DNA of 64,000 bases from the NCBI RefSeq assembly GCF_019203185.1, contig NZ_CP078093.1, positions 186,001-250,000 of the forward strand, given 5' to 3'. The number at the start of each line of letters is the position of its first letter. Within the stretch, counting starts at the first letter, position 1. A program made the translations under genes and the position numbers. Origin of the DNA: Crassaminicella indica. Lineage in GTDB: Bacteria > Bacillota > Clostridia > Peptostreptococcales > Thermotaleaceae. Below are positions 63,236 to 64,000 of this stretch, in pieces. Under the pieces are notes generated by a model that was not told the DNA's origin, ran no database searches, and saw nothing but the letters and a program-made list of their open reading frames with translations.

Positions 63236-64000
63236 TTATGAATTTTTACTATTTAAACCAAATACTTCTTTTGGATCTACTGCAAATATCATTACGCCTA
63301 ATACGATTACAAAACACCAAAATGCTAAATATGGTGTAATCTTCATTCCCATTAATCCGCTAAAAATTACAGACCAAAATGCTGCTGTCGAGTTTAGTGC
63401 TGTTCCCATAGCAGCTCCTATTAAATCAACCGCCTTATACCATGCTAAATAAGTAATTGCTCCTAATGTAGCAATTCCAGCTAAATATAATACAGTACCT
63501 GTACTAATAACTTCTCCAGCTAATCCATATCCTTTAACAATTGGTAATACTACTAGACCATAAGCTAAAAATGATACTAAATATCTTATTGTTAAGAAAT
63601 GTATAGGCTTAGCCTCAACATCATCTTCTTCATTCGTTTTAATCTTTTTCATAGCATATCCTATAATTACACCTTCTGATGCCCATCCCATAACTGCTAA
63701 TAATGCAAATGCTATACCTTTATAGAACTGTGGATACATATTAAGGTCAACCTTTGAATACCCTAATGCTGCTGAACCTACTATACTAATAACAATACCT
63801 ATTACCGCTCTTAATGATAATTTTTCCTTTAAAATAAAATATGATATTATAGCACCAACACCTGGATAAATAACAGAAATACTTGATGCATATGGTGCTG
63901 ATGCATATTTAACACCCATTAGGTAACCACTCATGCCAACTGGTGCACCCACAAGAGCAGCTATCATAGTAACTTTACCCTTCTTGGTTTTCATCAATTG
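63236..64000 (-). CDS. DMT-superfamily permease (EamA family), 5' end outside window
   Basis: 254 codons visible; the frame is open to the window edge, and the N-terminal helices expected of a 300-residue EamA protein are missing, so the apparent start is not the real one. Eight or nine helices remain, with APYASSISVIYPGVGAIISYFILKEKL at the first repeat end and AFWSVIFSGLMGM in the second (read in parts). Substrate unknown. It ends 25 bp before the flavoprotein gene on the same strand, so the two are probably an operon; a role together is not evident. Confidence 0.8.
   Translation of the reverse strand, partial: QLMKTKKGKVTMIAALVGAPVGMSGYLMGVKYASAPYASSISVIYPGVGAIISYFILKEKLSLRAVIGIVISIVGSAALGYSKVDLNMYPQFYKGIAFALLAVMGWASEGVIIGYAMKKIKTNEEDDVEAKPIHFLTIRYLVSFLAYGLVVLPIVKGYGLAGEVISTGTVLYLAGIATLGAITYLAWYKAVDLIGAAMGTALNSTAAFWSVIFSGLMGMKITPYLAFWCFVIVLGVMIFAVDPKEVFGLNSKNS

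Noticed and set aside
1-64000. CRISPR arrays, tRNA or rRNA genes, phage or conjugative modules
   Set aside because: No regularly spaced direct repeats, no CCA-type tRNA cloverleaf noted, and no integrase, capsid or relaxase genes seen; the only mobile DNA is the IS1182 element and the MITE-like repeats.

Overview
This is a 64 kb stretch of AT-rich chromosome, probably from an anaerobic, spore-forming Clostridia-type Firmicute. The evidence is the low GC, strong AGGAGG-type ribosome binding sites, sporulation-linked genes (YtvI-type membrane protein, LysM/CAP and GH18 envelope proteins), an [FeFe]-hydrogenase-like protein with a TM1266-type hydrogenase regulator, two M3 oligoendopeptidases, LL-diaminopimelate aminotransferase (DapL) and formate-THF ligase. 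Several sodium-coupled transporter families (two NhaC, one SNF, one dicarboxylate symporter, one CPA2 antiporter) suggest a sodium-rich or alkaline habitat; that is inference. I saw no rRNA, tRNA or CRISPR array.

Layout. 1-3.8 kb: cell-wall operon FHA - SEDS glycosyltransferase - class B PBP, then fabI (cut by the window edge). 3.9-14.4 kb: pepF; a DRTGG protein with a hydrogenase-like iron-sulfur protein; ytvI; a long glutamine synthetase; mscS; and a feo iron locus whose FeoB is split into two genes. 14.5-19.2 kb: a Fur-boxed pair of ABC exporter-type half-transporters with an AraC regulator. 19.7-23.1 kb: an NhaC antiporter behind a candidate structured RNA, then a CPA2 antiporter with a PII-like partner. 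23.1-28.8 kb: LysM/CAP protein, TM1266 regulator, Nudix hydrolase, an IS1182-type insertion sequence sitting in the Nudix terminator, cvfB, DUF4870 and a HAD phosphatase. 29-33.4 kb: a CBS-PAS-PAS sigma-54 activator divergent from a second, Fur-controlled feoAB with full-length FeoB. 33.4-38.2 kb: two unknown membrane proteins, panC, fhs and a CAP lipoprotein. 38.3-46.8 kb: a cobalamin riboswitch with no gene behind it, an SNF transporter, topB, a GH18 protein, a chromate-transporter pair and a DMT permease. 47-53.9 kb: lon-engB, a second M3 peptidase, and thiD-thiE under a TPP riboswitch. 54.3-64 kb: dicarboxylate symporter, SAM-riboswitch-controlled NhaC (probable methionine transporter), glnA with an ANTAR regulator and a matching leader hairpin, dapL, a GltD-Hdr-type fusion flavoprotein and a partial DMT permease.

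Regulation by RNA is prominent: TPP, SAM-I and cobalamin riboswitches, an ANTAR antitermination leader, and an unassigned three-way-junction RNA before nhaC.

The least expected structure is a family of intergenic repeats of about 230 bp (three end-to-end copies and four fragments in this window). Each full copy is a degenerate inverted repeat with TAAACAAC-like ends and is flanked by TATA on both sides, as expected of a MITE-like element. One copy supplies the stop codon of its neighbour gene. Other points of interest are the orphan cobalamin riboswitch pointing antisense into a lipoprotein gene, and the IS1182 target duplication, which coincides exactly with a terminator stem-loop.
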